Shown here: piece after piece, positions 25,288-38,400 of the stretch | Numbering within the stretch: the first letter of the stretch is position 1 | Layout of the letters: the number at the start of each line of letters is the position of its first letter | Assembly: GCF_016509475.1 (NCBI RefSeq) | Contig: NC_057351.1 | Span: forward strand, 55,231,549-55,295,548 | Source of the DNA: Prionailurus bengalensis | Lineage: Eukaryota; Chordata; Mammalia; Carnivora; Felidae | Length of the DNA: 64,000 nucleotides | Direction: 5' to 3' | The notes under the pieces: generated by a model | What the model was told of the DNA's origin: nothing | Databases searched by the model: none | Seen by the model: the letters and a program-made list of their open reading frames with translations, nothing else | Made by a program: the position numbers and the translations under genes

Positions 25288-28200
25288 GCGAAAGTGTGTA
25301 AAATATGAGCCCCCAAAATAACCCAAACAAAACAAACCATCACCGACAACAAAGAGTGGCAAAAAGCCCATCTAATCAATGAAAGTGTAGCCAGGATCTG
25401 TAGTGAGAAAATTCTTGTTTCAAGTTCAAGAAAAGGAAATCACTGGAAATTCGTCTGCGAGTGCCCAGTCTCAGGAGCGTGTCTCAGCCCTCTCTAGGGA
25501 ACTTCAGTAACCGAGAGCTTCCTTCTCCAGAGCCCTCCGAGTCTACTGCGTTCCTGGTGGGGTTTAGGGTTGCCAGATTTCGCAAACAAAAGTAGAGGAA
25601 AGCCAGTTAAATTTGAATTTCATATAAACAATGAATCATGCATTTTATCTGACGGTCCTACGGCGATACCCTTCTCAGATTCAGCAGTCCCCAGTCCCCA
25701 CTCCCCAGGACCAGGGCATCTGAGTTCTGGTCTGATCTCATCCGCTAGCCGGCTGTGTGGACTTAGCAAGTTGGTCCACACTCGCGGAGCGTGTGCTCTC
25801 CTGGTAAAGGTGTGGGATAAGGGACTCTAAGATCCCTGCCAGGTTAAGGGGTCTGTGATTCCATGTTGTCATCCCAAATCCTCCCACACAGCCCCTTGAA
25901 TTATCTTAATTATAAAATTCTACCTGAGTGCATTCTTGTAAAAGATGTAGAACAATCCAGAAGTATACAAACCAAACCATTTCTGGGCTTCCTTTCTCAG
26001 AGGTAAACACCTTCCCCCTTGCAGTCCCTTCTCTATGTGTGCGGTATTAAACAAGTACACACGCACATACACATGCACATACATTTATAGGGAAGCAGGA
26101 GCATTTCCTGACCCAACACATGGGGATTCGGACTCGGTAGTTTCCCAGGGATTTGTATTCACAGAAATCTGCCCAGCAGATGCTGATGTTCAGCCAGGTT
26201 CGGGAACTTCTGCTACCCAGAATGCCCTGCTCTCTCTCACTCGCGCATGCTCTCTCTCTCTCTCTCCCCCCCACCCCCGCCATGCCCAATCAGAGCTACC
26301 TGTAAAGCCACACCTCCTTCTGGCTGCTGGCATACCCCGCATCTGGTCACAATAGAGAGGGAGCAGGAGTGCAGGACAGGCAGCCTCCACCCTGCCATCG
26401 GGTGACAAAACCCATTTGTCCTACAATATACATGCTCGTGTCCATGGTTGGCTTGCCCACCTAGACTGTACGCTCCCCGACTGGTTCCTCCTAATGGGGG
26501 TAACCTGGTACCCCTACTCAGAGCCTGCTTTCTTCAGCACGAGTAGACACAACTTCCTATCCATCTGTAGCTCTGGAAATTTCAACTCGTGGTCCTCTGG
26601 ATAGAAGGGGCGTGTGTGCTCTTCCCAATGAAAGCTGGCCTGGCTGAGACCTTGTGGCCATACAGAGCCTGATATCTGCCAGGCCCCTCAGACCTTCTGC
26701 TCCCATCTCTTCCGACCTACCCGGAATCTGATGTGAAGTCAGGCTCGGTCTGACCGTTTAACTCCCCAACTTAGCTCTTCCCCTTCCCTCCTGTTTCCAT
26801 CGCTGGTCTGCTGTCCCAACAGCAGCTCACGCCCAGGCCAGCCATTCACAGCATAACCAGTGTGGCTGTTCCACCCACATGAGGATATGCCAGGGACAAA
26901 GATCTCACTGAGGGCTTAGCCTTGGCAACCCGGAAGCTCACCTGGGACTGCTCTAAAAATGAGAACAGCCCCACTATCAGCCAAAACCCTTCCATCCGGC
27001 TCCTTGCAAATCTGCTTCTCTCTCTGGGTCCACCATGGCTGTCATTTCTGAGTGAGATGAGTCCCTCTGTCCATTCCCAGGACACCGATGCCATAGGCTC
27101 TCTATACGCTCGTCTTTCTGGGTCACCCACGGGACATGGCTCTTCTGTAACCAGTCCTGAATGAACTGACCTTTCATCTTATGCCACCTGCCCACAGCCT
27201 CCCACTGAAAGGTCTAAGCTCCCTTTTCACGTATGAGTTCATGCACCGTGCATCTCCCAGAAAGGATACATGCTTACTGTAGAAAAATTAGAAAATACAG
27301 CTAAACCAGGAACATAGAATAAATTTTTAAAAATATACTCCATCATCCTGAAATAACCACTGTTATTTATTTACGCCTATAATTCCACTTGATATTTATA
27401 CTGTAGATCACAAAATGGCTTCCTCCAGTTGAATCCAACCTACACATGTTTTAAATAATTTTGTTTTGAATAATCTGGGTCAAGATATTCACTGTTCACT
27501 CTGCCACACTCCCCACCACTCCTTATTTTAGTATGCCAACCCCATCTTACTCAGGTGTGCCTTATTTCCAAGGGCATCTGAGTTTGCAAAGCCTGCAAAA
27601 TATACATATGAAGGGATTTTTATGAAAGTGGAATCCAACGGCATATTCCAGTTGGGAACACCTTTTTGTGAAACAATGCACAGCGAACACCTTTCTGTAT
27701 CAATAAGTAGTCACCTCCAACTTTATTTTTAGTGGCTGGATAGTTTTCCACGGGAAAGATGTGTCACCAGTGCCTCAGCTAACCCCTGCTGGTGAACATT
27801 TAAATTGTTTTCCATGTTTCCCGCTCCAGTGAACATCCCCATCGCTAGAACTTTGCACGCTTCCTTCACTGGTTCTTTAGGATAAATTCCCAGAAGTAGA
27901 ACTGCTGAGTTGAAGGGCGGTCTCAGTCCTAGAAGCTTTTAACACGTGCTGCCAGGTGGAGTGTTCAGAGTTTTACAACGACACGGGCTCTTGAGAGCTT
28001 CCCGTGACTGCTGTCAGGACGGGCCCCTCCGCACATTAACAGCGTCCCGCAGAACAAGCCGATCACCCCTCTCCCAGGGCTTTCTAAAGTCAACTCACCC
28101 AACAGGGGGGCTTTTCTCCAGTAACCATCCCGGACCTCCACATAGTCATACCAGCACAGGCGGCTTTTAAACAAATCCATGGAGGTGAAGGTTAGGACGA

Positions 28201-30832
28201 TCTGTAAAGAGTTACCGGAAAAGTGAGTTGTGGCCGTGGAGCCCGAGGAGTTTTGAAGATACATCTTGCATGCCAGTGTTCTCACATTACCCGTTAGCAT
28301 ACAGCGCTCTGAGACCACAGTAGGAGTGTCCTCACGAGGACACACAGGAAACCTTGTGACATTAAATAATAAACCGTAAGCAGGATGGGGAGTAAACAGA
28401 GGAGATGGGTCCTCTGGTTCTGTCTGGGGAATAGCTTGAGCTTTTGAAGTCAGTAGGTGGTTTATAGAAAACAGGATGCATTAAAAAGATGGGCCAGGAT
28501 GCCTTGAGACTGGGGATTTAGAAGGAGGTAAGGGGTCAGTGAAGTTCAGAGATACGGAAAGATCTTATAACATCATCAATCATTCCAAAGGGCCTGGGGT
28601 TAGCCTGAGTACATCTGAGCACCACTGTGAGCAGTGTCCCCTCGGCCATGACCTCACTCTCAAATAGCCTTCTTATGGTTAGTCCGTTCGTTCGTTTGTT
28701 CATTCATTCATCTCACCGTTGTTAGCTGAACACCCACTATGTGCCTGTCTGTGTTGGCCAATTGAGATAGAAAGATCAGCAAGACAGGGTTCTTGCCTTT
28801 AGGGAGCTCAGAGAGCACAGATGCGTCAGGCCAATTAGAGCACTCTTGAAACAAATGTTGAAAAGAGACGGATGGACAGAAAATGGAATTCTGTAGCCCC
28901 AAGGAGGGAGACATAAATGCTGCCTGGTGATACTGGAAAAGGCATCTCAGAAGAGGTGGCATTTAACCTAAGGGGAATAGGGGCCCAGCGGACAGAGACA
29001 GGACAAGAGGGCGTTTTGGTGAGAGGGACTGACATGAATAAAGGCAAGGAGACGTCTGGGGAATGGTACTGTACATCAGAGCAGGTTGTGGTTTGTGTGT
29101 CTGGAATGAAGAGGCAGGGGGGTGAGGAGGAGTGAAGGCCAGGGAGCTGGGGCTTCAGATGGACTAGGAAAGAGCTTTCAGCTCTTCATGGACATGGTGA
29201 GCCCATTCAGTGGATGCCCCCATCCACAAAGAGTGGAGGGAGTTGAGCGGCCCTGTGGACCTAGCACACAGGTGCTGTTCCCACAAACCTGCCACCCTTC
29301 CAGCTTGGGGCGTCCCTGACAGATGGCCCAGAGCAGAGCTCAGGCGCACCCCCCTTCACCCCCATCAAGCCCCGCCATGTAGGGTGTCCGCACCATGTCT
29401 TCTGTGCTCAGAGTGTCCCTGCTCCATCATTTCTCAGCTCTTTTCGCTCACTGGGGCCCCGCCCTGGCTGCTGCAGCACTGACCCTGTGCCTTAGCCCAT
29501 TCGGGGCCCTCATCCTTAGCCAGTTCATCTCTCTCCCTCATCCACCGGCCACTTTCTTTTACATTTAGACAGCCCCAGGTCCCTCTGTCTCTAAGCAAAC
29601 CCCCTAGGCTGGAGGGCTGCAGGTCAAAGGTTCCGGTGCCCTCCCGGCCAAATTGAAAGGACTGTTATTTATGGGCTCTGTTCTCCGTGGCCCCTCTGCT
29701 TTGAACCTCCTCTCTCTGGGTCTCACCACACCTGCCCTCTCCCCGCTCTCTGGCCTCAGCTGGCTCCTGTCTTCCCTGCTCCCCAGGGACTGTGAGAGCA
29801 CCTCAAAATGGCATTTCCCTTCCAGCTTCCCTGTCCCTAAGTGGCACCGGTCAGCCAGGTGCAACCCTTTGCGCTTATCTTCACTTCGCCTTATTGTTTA
29901 CCCCCTACGCCCACAGACGTTCTTCCCTTAACTTGTCTGTGTCCCCTGCTGCAAGCCGGTCTCACTGCCCCTTCAACACCGCTGCCTGTGTTGTACCTGC
30001 GGAGAGGATTCCTGAACTCCTCCCTGCCGTGCCCTGAGCCATTCTTCACAGTAGGGCTTCTAGATCCATCCTGCACTGGCATCTCATATTTATTAAACCT
30101 CTCCTACTCTCAGAAAACTTCAGTAGCTCCCCATGCCCTCATCTCATAAGTTAACCTCTCTGCTTACCTTCCAGAGACCCCAGAGTCCATCCTATGGGAC
30201 CTCATTTCCCAATGTGCGTTGGCATATCCATGCTAATGGAACCTTCCCCAGGCCCAGCTCAGGGCATTCTGCCTCCTCCCGGAGTCCCTCTCTGACTGCC
30301 AAAATGGACATTGCCTTTCCCTCCTTGGGACTCCCCCCTCTCCCTTTCATAGTGACTGCAGGGCAGGTGTTTTTAGAATCAGGAAGATCTGGATACCTCA
30401 GCTCTATCACTCACTAGCTCTGGGATCTTGGGAAAATACTTGCCCGTTTAGATCTTTAGTTTCCTTATCTGCGAAACAACGTGCACACCATTGGTTACCG
30501 AGGGGGCTGCATGAGAAACTGTATACTGAGTGTATAATGAGGTCTGACACATAATAGGCACTCAATAAAGGCACTTTTAAAGAATCAGGCCTTACTGAGT
30601 GTATACTTAGTGCACCACAAACCAGACACACTAAGTGCTCTTCACAGGCTGCCTGTCTTAATTAGCCTTGCGAGTTTGCTCCCCGAGCTTCCTTTGGGCC
30701 AATCCCTCCCAATGTTCGGGTCTCAGGACAAGTAGCACCTTCTTCCACAAAACCCTCTGATCTCCTATGAAATGAAGAGGCAGTACCAGAAAATAACAGG
30801 CCAGCCCACCTCCTGTATTGTACAGTGTGTGT

Positions 30833-30870
<38 letters not shown>

Positions 30871-32394
30871 TGTCACTCTTCTTTCAAACTAGACCAGTGG
30901 TTCTTAACCCTGTTCATGAATTAGTACCACCTCAGAAGTTTAAAAAATACTGCCCCTTCTTCAATTAAATCAGACTCCCTAGAGGTAAGGAGGGACCTTA
31001 ACTAAACTCTAAGTCTCTTGAAGACAGGGACTGTAAATTAGATTTCTTTTGTATGTCTCACAGAGTTCACGTTCAGGCAGAGGACTCAGTAATATTTACT
31101 AGCCGGTTGTAATATAATTACTTAGCTTATCTTCAGAAAGAAAATGTTATTACAACTTCCTTGGTAACACCTTCAGGATCAAAATAAATGGGGTAATTAT
31201 TCAGGTTAATTACTTTAAATATGTTAGGGAACCATAAAGACCATAGGGGAAGAGGTGATAAACAAGAGGTGATACTTGAACCAATCAAGTTTGCTAATTA
31301 CTAGCAGCTCTGGGGAAGGCTGGAAGAAGCAGAAATGGAAATAATTGGTACAGGAATTTCAATGAGGTATATTCTCTCTGCCCCCCAGTTAGCAGTAATA
31401 ATTAAGACTTGATGAGTCTTATGTAGTTCAAACATATCACATAGCCTCTGCTATTTAGGGAAATTCAACAATTTGGGGCTTTCTGGATCACTTCCTCCTC
31501 CTGCTCCTCTTCCTTCCTTCCTTCCTTCCTTCCTTCCTTCCTTCCTTCCTTCCTTCCTTCCTTCCTTCCTTCCTTCCCCTCCTTCTCATTAATGACTCCA
31601 TCAGGCACAGGAACAGAACATGCACCTGAGGAAGACAAATCTGCAGTCTCTCAGGCTCAAGATGACAACCACACTGTCCTAAATGCTTAGAGCCCAGAGG
31701 AAGAGTTGTACATGTGGGTATTGTACGTGAAAACATACACACGTGAGCATGTGTGTGTGAATGCATGTTCAAATGCCTATTAGCCTGACCCCTTTGTGGA
31801 ATAGTATAGGATGATGGCTAAGCATCCAGCTTCTCACCTGGATTCAAATCCCAACTTTGCCACAAACTGAGTAGCCTTAGGCAAGTCCCTTTCCTTACCT
31901 GAAAAATTAATGTGGGTATAGCACCTATCACACGAGTTGTGAGGATTAAAAGAGAATCCACATAATATGCTGAGAATAGAACGCAGCCCATAGAAAACAT
32001 TTAAAGGGATGCTTTTTAAAGTTATGAATTAGGCATACCTGAAGATTGGCTACAAGCACCTAACAATCCATCACCCCACAACACAGTTGCAGATTTCTCA
32101 CTTGGCCACCCATCCACTCACATGCCCATCCAACAAATACTTTTTGTGTGTCTATGTGCCAGGGGCTGTGTTGGGTGGCTGGAGACCTAGGGGTGAACAG
32201 TCTCTGTCCTCAATGAGTTTAGGGTCTTTGAAGGCAGACAGCCCAATAAACCAGCAGTCACGATATTGTGGAGTAAGTTATGGCAGGTATGACTAGAGGG
32301 AATTAGGAACATGGGATAGAGGGGGCATCTCAAAGACAGCTGCACTTAGTCTGAGACAATCTGAAAAACCCTTGGATTTGTAGGGAGGCGTAGT

Positions 32395-32438
<44 letters not shown>

Positions 32439-35400
32439 CAGGAATGCAGAAGCCCCAGTTCCCAGTTCTATATTTTACTGTGAATTTGGTCAATTTTTAA
32501 AAATGTCTGAGCCTTGGTCAGCTGAGTGGCTCAGTCAGTTGAATGTCCGACCCTTGATTTTGGCTCAGGTCGTGATCTCATGGTCATGAGATCAAGCTCC
32601 GTCCTGAGCATGGAGCTTTCTTAAGATTCTCTCTCTCCCTTTCTTTCTCCCTCTGTGCCTCCCCCACTCATGCTCTCTCTCTCTAAACAAGAAAAATGTC
32701 TGAGCCTGAAGTTCCCTATCCATATAATGGATATCAGGAGATGCCTGTGTGGTAGGGTTGAGAACATACCATCCTTGGACCAGGACGAAAGAGGCCTCTG
32801 TCCTGACCCAGCTCTAGGGGAATATAGAGGGTATCATGGAATCTTCCGACCCAAATGCTTGTGCTCACTCAGAGCTTGCATAGCTCCTAGACCTAATTCC
32901 AGGTGCCCTGGATCCTGGAGTCCCCCGTCCAAATAGCCCCGAGCCCCTTCCAGAACATGCAGAGATCTCTGCCCTGAATCCACCCTCCCGAGGGCAGACA
33001 GCACACCTAACCAGTCCATTCTGCTGGAGGGGCAGCCAAAGAATAGCTGTTTGCAAGGTAGGGGTGCAGAATGTTCAGGAGCGTGGGCTGGAGTTTCGCC
33101 ACGGCTGCTCCTGAGATGAAACTGGGGGCTGAGAAGAGAAGGAGGGGCCAGCTGTGGGTTGAGGGCTAGCTTGCCCCATATTGCTACCTTCCAGAGCAGC
33201 ATTCTGAGGTGTCGAGGAACCCTACACTGGACCCTCGCCTTCCGAGGCATTCTGATGGTGTATTTACCAGGGGAGAAGGACACAGTCTACTTTGATTTAC
33301 AGACTGTGAGCTTGATTTACAACTCATGTGGACATTTAGCTTACAGGCCTCCATTTGTATGGGTGATCCTGGTTGAAAGAAAAAAATAATAAAGAATTAA
33401 GAAATAAAGAACTAAAGAATGTTAAGCAAGCTAGCACAGCACCTGGGTGCTCACAGCAGCTGCCATTACTATGGTTAATAATAGTACAATCCCCCACACC
33501 TCACACAACCCAAAGAAAGCTACGTCATTTCCTGAGGTGGTTTCACACCTACCTTTTCCCCTGGAGTGACCGATATCCTCCAGACACAGTGGGAATAAGA
33601 AGGGTAGCCATTTGGGAAACCAGGTGCGGAAAAGTTTCCTGTTGTGTCCTGCAGGGTCTCCCCACACGCTGTGCAAGCAAAACAACAACTGTGATTCCGG
33701 CACACACACTCCCCACCTAAGCAGCTCCCTGCACCAGGCCACTGAGAAAACACACCGCTTGACCAGCCAAAGCCCTCGGAACGCATTGGCGAGAAACCGG
33801 TCAGGCAGATTGATGATGTTTTCTGGCTAATAAAAGTGAAAATAGGATCCGGGACGAGAACGTAATACCCAGGCGTTTCTTCTGAGGCTCCCAGGATATG
33901 GTGGGCAAGTTTCCCAGCCTTGCTGGGCCTTAGTTTTCTTACCTGTAAAATGGACAAGACCTGCCTAGAGGGTTAATGAAATGGCACATAGTGAGTGGTC
34001 CACACATAGCAGCCATTATATTATGACTGACAGGGGCACCTTGGTGGCTCAGTCAGTTAAGCCTCCAACTTTGGCTCAGGTCATGATCTCCTGGTCTGTG
34101 AATTCGAGCCCCGCGTCGGGCTCTGTGCTGACAGCTCAGAGCCTGGAGCTTGCTTTGGATTCTGTGTCTCCCTTTTTCTCTGCTCCCCCGTGCCCCCCCC
34201 CCACCTGCTCCTGCTCTCTCTCTCTCTCTCTTTCTCTTTCTCTCTCAAAAATAAATAATAAACATTAAAAATAATTTTTTCTTAAGTACAAATAGGTGAA
34301 GCGACAAGAAAAAACACTTTGAAACACATTTCAGGTATTAGTTTGAATCTGGTCTCTTCTTTTTTTGCTACCTATTTCTGAACGAGCAACCAAATAGTCA
34401 AGAAAACAGAAAAATGACCAGAGGTATGGGAAGCTGGGCTACTCTACAGTAGACCATCCCACCTTTGAATGTTGGAGGGTTGTCTGGTCCTAAGTCTAGA
34501 ACCTAGTTCTTATGTGTGTGAAAAATATTTCACCCAATTTGTCCTTAAAAAGAAAGTATCTGTAGGAGGAAGCTCGGGACCCGCGGGTTCCTTACCTCCT
34601 GCCCCCTCCTGATTCCAAACCCAAACCCCTCCTCCTATGGGGTTACCCCAAAGTGTGGAAACATATGCATCTCTTCCTACATGCAATTCACCCTCCACTC
34701 GACAACTACCCCCCCTTTCAGTTACTACTTGAAATTACTGGAAGCTGCAGTTTTGGAGCCGCAGGAAGGAATACTGGAGAGCGGCCCGTCATCAGCCTCA
34801 GGAAATCCTGGATATTGGGGCTTCGATATCATGTTACTGAACAACTGCCAGGCATCATGAGGATTATGCCCGGCAGTCAACACCCCCAAGGGTTCCATGG
34901 AAATTATTTTAGAATAATCATCAACATTCTGCAAGAATAGATGCATTACTATATGGCTCCATGGTATTTACCAGCTGCCTCCAATCCTTTTGGGAAGTAA
35001 GAGCCATATACATTATAACTAAATAAATACTATGGCATTTCCCAGGGAATGCTATAAGGTTTCTCTTTCAATTCAGCAAGGTTATATGATACGTGTGACC
35101 TGCATTTCAGCCCTAACACACCCCCAGATGACTAATAGCTGGATGGACATATTTCTTAGAGTTTTGTGATGGACCAAACCCCACCCAGCCCTTTGCGTGC
35201 CCTGTGATCCCACTTAGCAGGGCAACGGGATAGCCTAGATTTTCTAATATGGCGCCTATTTTGAACATTCTGTCCCATGATCAGACCGTGTGTCTGGTCT
35301 GGGGCATTTGGAAAATGTTACTGGACCTGTTAGCAATGAATTTCCTTCTTCCTCCCCAAAGTGCTGAATTGAATTCTCTCCCCTCAGTGGTAAAAACCTG

Positions 35401-38400
35401 GCTGCTCTAACGCTTTGCACTGAAGCTCAACAACTTAAAGGGTCAGCGTGAGCTCACTTCCAGGGCCGCAGGCTGGGGGAGGTGCTGGTGATGCTGAACC
35501 AAGGGTATGGAAGGCAAAGAGGGCAGATTCAAGAGGAGGGCCCTTGCGGATGAGCAGAGAAACAGACATCTCCTCAGACCCTGGTATACTGTCCAGTCTT
35601 TGCTGGCAGATTTCTAGCCGATGACCAGAACCCTAGGAAGCCCCCAGGACCATAGACGTAACCTCATTTACAGCACTGAGTATTTGGGAAGCTGACTCCC
35701 ACCCTCCTTCATTCACTGTCTTCCTGCAAAACCCGTGGTTTTTGTTTTGCCAAACCCACATCCCCTATTCCCACAGGAAGGAGAGGAGATTTTGTAGTTA
35801 CAGGGTACGCACTGCTTCGGGCCCCCATTCACTGTTGTTCCACTATCCTTCTTCCTCTTCAGAATATCAGGCCTTTGCCAGAGAATTCTGAGGATTCTGA
35901 CACATTAAACTGTGAGCTCCAAGACCTATTATTCGTGTCACTACTGGCAATCACCTCTGCACGTGGGCCTCCTACACTGTCTAAAACCTCCATATAGATA
36001 CCATAGATACCAGAAATTATAGCAGCCTCTCCATGTTCTCCAAGCTGTTTTTCCCAGCAAGGGGGAATGTTGGCAAAGGATGGCTGAGTCATGCTCTGTG
36101 GGTGCAACAGAGGCCCCGGGACTCCCCGGGATTCAGTTACCTGGGCATTTGTACAGCTTCCTGGCTTGCGCTATGTCTCCCTGACTGAGCCGCACACGCT
36201 GACCAATGGTTGGCCTGACGCCATTGTCGTCTCGACGGGGGAGGATGGTGTCTAAGAAAACTCCTCTACAGGAAGAAAAGAGAAAGAGAAAGGAGAAAGA
36301 AAAGTCAAGGCTGGCTGGCTGGCCGGGCTGGAACTTACAGTCTTCATTTCCTTGCCCATAAGCCCGTTGACATCCCCAGCCTCTGGATGGCCTCTCTGTA
36401 GGCCAGTATGACTGAAGACGTTGCTTCACTCGTCCTGGCATGTGGGTATTCCGTTTCATGAGCAGCTTACTCACTTTCCAATGGGAAAATGACTCTGCCA
36501 AGCTTGCCAGTCTGCCCTAGTCCACTGGCTTAGGGGCTTCCTTACCGACATGTACTGTGCATTTCCACAAAGCCCCTGACAGGTCCAGGCCCTGGGGCCG
36601 CCACATCCTGCAACTTCAGGGAGCACCATTCAGAGAGACCGAGGTGTGAGTGGTGCCCCCCAGAGTTGTGCAACAGGCACTACTGAGCATGGACAAGTCT
36701 TGGAGGGGCCCCACAGGGAGCCTGGGGACCAGCACAGAGTGAGGCTCTCAGGGGCTGGTCAGTAAGTGCTGCTTGACAGGCTGGTGAATAATGGGAATCA
36801 GAGTTTGGGGGCCTTTCTGGCAAAGGGGATAATCAGATGGAAAGTGAGATGAATGTAGAGAACAAAGTTGAGAGAGTCCTAGTCTAGAAGTTTCTATGTA
36901 AGGCCTGGCTCCACCACCTGGGTGAGCTTAGACAAGCCCCTTCCCCTCTCTGAACTTCAGTTGACTCCTCTAACAGTAAGAGAGTGGCCTAGACAGTCAC
37001 AGCAGCCCTTTCCAGCTCTAAACATCCTATTCTACTCCCACGTGAATGAAGTCTAAAATGACCAAGTCAGGATGCCCGGCTGAGTACTGGCCCTATTTAC
37101 ATCTCCATGATGTGGGTGTGGTTGACCCCTTCCTGAGCCTCCTTCTCTGCTTCCAGACCCCCAATGAGGGACCCCTCCTGGAAGGTAGGGTCTCCCTTCA
37201 GATCAACTCCTTCTCCAGTTACCAGTTTCTTCCCTCCCTTCTTAACCAGGTTTCTGGAAACAATGGATCCCATTCTCTGTCTAGCTGCCCACATACCATT
37301 CACTTTTCAATGCAATTGCAATCAGACTGCACCAGCAACGGTCAGTGGTCACCAACTAACTGACAACTCGGATGGACACCTGTCAACCCCCACCTGCCCT
37401 CTCTTACAGCACTGCCACTTTTCTGCTCCTTCCTTCCTCAGACTCTCTTCCCCTGGTGTCCAGGGCACCACTGTCTCTGCGCGGCAAGTTAGCATCCACG
37501 TCTGCTCCCCACTCCATGCTTTCCCTTGGGAATCTGCCCTCTTCCTCTCTCCCGTCTCCTGCTCCACCTGCAACTCTGGGCTTTAGCTGATGCCAATAGA
37601 CTCACAGAGAATTCTCTGATTCTGACCCCAGAACCATCTGCTAAGCCCCAGATGCCTGGCGACCCCTCCACTACACTGTCATGTGGGTCTCATATCCATG
37701 TTCGTTCCATGACTCTTGTCTCCCAAGAGTGAATCTGAAGGCACCATGGCACCTTCTATCGTGCTTTGAATCTATGCCTTCCTCCTCATTCCAGAACACT
37801 GCCTTAGCTCAGGCAAACAGCATCCCCTTTCTGCATTCTTCCATAGCTTCTTACCTGGTCTCCCTCCCTGTAGACTCAGTCAGCTCTATGTTGCACCCAC
37901 AACAGTGCAACGTGATTGTCCAGAAATGCAAGGGCAGCCTTGTGTCCTCTCCACTTAGAAGCCTCCACTGATGTCTGATCACCACCCGGATCCTCAGGCC
38001 CTTGGCTCACTGGCCTCTGCCTTCCTCTTCAGCCACTTCTCCTGATACCTCCACCCCACTTGGTAGCTTAAGCAACACCGAATCTCGGATAGCCCCAAAC
38101 ATGCCCTTACGCAGGCTGTCCTCTCGGAGGCTGTCCACTGCCCATCTTCTTGTCCACTAGCAAACTCCTGTTCATTCGCCAAAACCCCATCAGATGGCTT
38201 TCCCTCTTAAAAGTCTTCTCGAACCCTTTTTATCCCTCCTTATCCTGAGTTATTCATTCCCTCCTCTGGGCTACCTCTTGGCCTTATTTGTCTAGTCTCT
38301 TCTTATCATACTGTATTGTCTTTTTTGAAGGGTGAAGATATTTGTCATCTCTGCTAAATAATAAGTTCCTCAAGCAGAGAGACTGAGACTTTCATCTTTA

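Larger units (their letters stand above)
21265..28098 (-). other. TLL2: TLL2 intron 10
   Basis: 6834 bp. Holds a 25-nt A-run (21699-21723), an L1 3' end (22840-22995), a MIR (23860-24070), a repeat-free block with possible regulatory content (24240-25230), a CA microsatellite (25247-25280), half of a palindromic element (25566-25650) and an old L1 3' region (27255-27955). Confidence 0.7.
28202..33552 (-). other. TLL2: TLL2 intron 9
   Basis: 5351 bp. Holds L2 fragments (28700-29175, 29950-30160, 31000-31090, 32120-32290), MIR copies (30365-30570, 31798-32005), a MER20-like fragment (30895-30980), three microsatellites (TG 30823-30869, TTCC 31509-31577, AC 32396-32434) and a degenerate SINE (32515-32692). 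Confidence 0.7.
33669..36140 (-). other. TLL2: TLL2 intron 8
   Basis: 2472 bp. Holds a MIR fragment (33890-34010) and a plus-oriented carnivore SINE (34033-34272). From 34300 to 36130 I recognise no repeat; that stretch is moderately AT-rich and unique-looking. Confidence 0.65.

Noticed and set aside
31488..31772. Lys/Glu/Gly/Arg-repeat frame
   Set aside because: It is a translation of the GGAA microsatellite, not a gene.
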